Assembly: GCF_017976235.1 (NCBI RefSeq) | Contig: NZ_JACVHC010000001.1 | Span: forward strand, 558,001 to 622,000 | Reading direction: 5' to 3' | Source of the DNA: Pseudomonas anatoliensis | GTDB lineage: Bacteria; Pseudomonadota; Gammaproteobacteria; Pseudomonadales; Pseudomonadaceae | Length of the DNA: 64,000 nucleotides | In this document: positions 62,439 through 64,000 of the stretch, in pieces | How positions within the stretch are numbered: position 1 is the stretch's first letter | How the letters are laid out: each line of letters starts with the position of its first letter | The notes under the pieces: model-generated | Database searches by the model: none | What the model was told of the DNA's origin: nothing | The model's input: the letters and a program-made list of their open reading frames with translations, nothing else | Position numbers and translations under genes: made by a program

Positions 62439-64000
62439 ATGGCGTTCTTCACCGCAGCCAGCAAAGCCGACTTCCAGCACCAACTGCAAGCGGCACTGGC
62501 GCAGCACATCAGTGAACAGGCACTGCCACAAGTGGCGCTGTTCGCTGAACAATTCTTCGGCATCATTTCCCTGGACGAGCTGACCCAGCGTCGCCTCTCC
62601 GACCTCGCTGGCTGTACTCTCTCTGCGTGGCGCCTGCTTGAGCGCTTCGATCACGCGCAACCGCAAGTGCGCGTCTACAACCCCGATTACGAGCGTCATG
62701 GCTGGCAGTCGACCCACACCGCGGTCGAAGTCCTGCACCATGACCTGCCGTTTCTGGTCGACTCGGTCCGTACCGAGCTGAACCGCCGCGGCTACAGCAT
62801 CCACACCCTGCAAACCACCGTGCTCAGCGTACGTCGTGGCAGCAAGGGCGAGCTGCTGGAAATTCTGCCGAAGGGCACCCAGGGCGACGACATTCTGCAA
62901 GAGTCGCTGATGTACCTGGAAATCGACCGCTGCGCCAACGCGGCCGAACTGAATGTGCTGAGCAAAGAGCTGGAACAGGTTCTCGGTGAAGTCCGCGTCG
63001 CGGTCGCCGATTTCGAGCCGATGAAAGCCAAGGTGCAGGAAATCCTCACCAAGCTCGACAACAGCGCCTTCGCCGTCGATGCCGACGAGAAGAACGAAGT
63101 CAAAAGTTTCCTGGAATGGCTGGTGGGCAACCACTTCACCTTCCTCGGCTACGAAGAGTTTGTGGTTACCAATCAGGCCGATGGCGGCCACATCGAGTAC
63201 GACCAGAACTCCTTCCTCGGCCTGACCAAACTGCTGCGCACCGGCCTGACCTACGATGACCTGCGCATCGAAGACTACGCCGTGAGCTATCTGCGCGAAC
63301 CGACCCTGCTGTCGTTCGCCAAAGCCGCGCACCCGAGCCGTGTACACCGTCCGGCTTACCCGGACTACGTGTCGATCCGAGAAATCGACGCCGACGGCAA
63401 AGTGATCAAGGAACACCGTTTCATGGGCCTGTACACCTCTTCGGTGTATGGCGAGAGCGTGCGGGTCATCCCGTTCATCCGCCGCAAGGTCGAAGAAATC
63501 GAACACCGCTCCGGCTTCCAGTCCAAGGCTCACCTGGGCAAGGAACTGGCGCAGGTGCTCGAAGTGTTGCCGCGTGATGATCTGTTCCAGACTCCGGTCG
63601 ACGAACTCTTCACCACCGTGATGTCGATTGTGCAGATCCAGGAACGCAACAAGATCCGCGTGTTCCTGCGCAAAGACCCGTACGGTCGTTTCTGCTACTG
63701 CCTGGCCTACGTGCCGCGCGACATCTACTCCACCGAAGTGCGTCAGAAGATCCAGCAAGTATTGATGGAACGTCTGAAAGCCTCCGACTGCGAGTTCTGG
63801 ACGTTCTTCTCCGAGTCCGTACTGGCGCGCGTGCAGTTGATCCTGCGTGTCGATCCAAAGAACCGTCTCGACATCGACCCGCTGCTGCTGGAAAAAGAAG
63901 TGGTTCAGGCCTGCCGCAGCTGGCAGGACGACTACGCCGCACTGACCGTCGAAAGCTTCGGCGAAGCCCACGGCACCAATGTGCTGGCTGACTTCCCGAA
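62439..64000 (+). CDS. gdhB: NAD-specific glutamate dehydrogenase, large (about 180 kDa) type, 5' part
   Basis: 520 codons are visible before the right edge; family members have about 1,600 residues. The N-terminus MAFFTAASKADFQHQL, LHHDLPFLVDSVRTELNRRGYSIH (ACT-like regulatory region), FLEWLVGNHFTFLGYEEF and LGKELAQVLEVLPRDDLFQT match the large GdhB enzymes of pseudomonads. It deaminates glutamate to 2-oxoglutarate with NAD+ during growth on amino acids such as arginine. GCGGAG precedes the ATG. The catalytic domain lies beyond the window. Confidence 0.93.
   Translation, partial: MAFFTAASKADFQHQLQAALAQHISEQALPQVALFAEQFFGIISLDELTQRRLSDLAGCTLSAWRLLERFDHAQPQVRVYNPDYERHGWQSTHTAVEVLHHDLPFLVDSVRTELNRRGYSIHTLQTTVLSVRRGSKGELLEILPKGTQGDDILQESLMYLEIDRCANAAELNVLSKELEQVLGEVRVAVADFEPMKAKVQEILTKLDNSAFAVDADEKNEVKSFLEWLVGNHFTFLGYEEFVVTNQADGGHIEYDQNSFLGLTKLLRTGLTYDDLRIEDYAVSYLREPTLLSFAKAAHPSRVHRPAYPDYVSIREIDADGKVIKEHRFMGLYTSSVYGESVRVIPFIRRKVEEIEHRSGFQSKAHLGKELAQVLEVLPRDDLFQTPVDELFTTVMSIVQIQERNKIRVFLRKDPYGRFCYCLAYVPRDIYSTEVRQKIQQVLMERLKASDCEFWTFFSESVLARVQLILRVDPKNRLDIDPLLLEKEVVQACRSWQDDYAALTVESFGEAHGTNVLADFP

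Noticed and set aside
62421..63971. 516-codon open frame on the minus strand
   Set aside because: It is antisense to gdhB, whose + strand product is clearly recognisable; the minus-strand product resembles nothing and mirrors GC-rich codon structure.

Overview
The window is a chromosomal segment of a Pseudomonas of the fluorescens group. This rests on high GC content, many REP-type palindromes of the kinds known from P. fluorescens, and recognisable pseudomonad gene blocks (gdhB next to the MoxR/DUF58/Bat cluster, a cystathionine beta-synthase/gamma-lyase pair, YCF48-RND pair, sad/ptrR pair). I found no tRNA, rRNA, CRISPR array, insertion sequence or phage.

Layout. 1-1.2 kb: two PqiA-type membrane proteins (the second runs off the left edge). 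1.4-7.4 kb: sad/ptrR, then two divergent hydrolase/HxlR-regulator pairs with a GST between them. 7.4-31.6 kb: a large catabolic region. Its ends hold a luciferase-like monooxygenase with a flavin reductase (left) and an operon of DUF1185, alpha/beta-hydrolase, aldehyde dehydrogenase, second flavin reductase, CMD-family protein, GntR regulator and Nudix hydrolase (right). Also in it are an NCS1 permease, a polyamine-type ABC importer, a RibB paralogue and a DUF1330 protein. Five promoters carry the same operator-like sequence (TGGWATACCATAATAY), so these units look like one GntR-controlled regulon. The enzyme set matches the trigonelline (N-methylnicotinate) ring-cleavage route known from Acinetobacter (TgnA/B/C/D), ending in succinate semialdehyde. 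Unrelated genes sit inside this region: TerC, an AraC regulator with an SBF symporter, an unassigned structured RNA, the transsulfuration pair, and a ParD-like/methionine aminopeptidase pair.

32-35.4 kb: YCF48-like protein and RND/MMPL transporter. 35.6-44.2 kb: a non-phosphorylating pentonate pathway (GntR, L-arabinonate-type dehydratase, MFS transporter, FAH-family 2-keto-3-deoxypentonate dehydratase, ketoglutarate semialdehyde dehydrogenase), followed by a secreted lactonase-like beta-propeller. 44.3-45.2 kb: three small membrane or secreted proteins. 45.3-50.8 kb: GST, SbcC, SbcD. 51-57.9 kb: MoxR-DUF58-DUF4381-BatA-BatB/C-BatD.

58-61.2 kb: a small AT-richer island between moxR and a conserved hypothetical gene that normally lies near gdhB. 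It encodes, in order of transcription, a 37-residue candidate RiPP precursor (61029-61142), an intergenic hairpin, a YcaO protein, and an ABC exporter interrupted by one in-frame stop. This is the best candidate for an undescribed system. 61.6-64 kb: conserved hypothetical protein and the 5' part of gdhB, running off the right edge.
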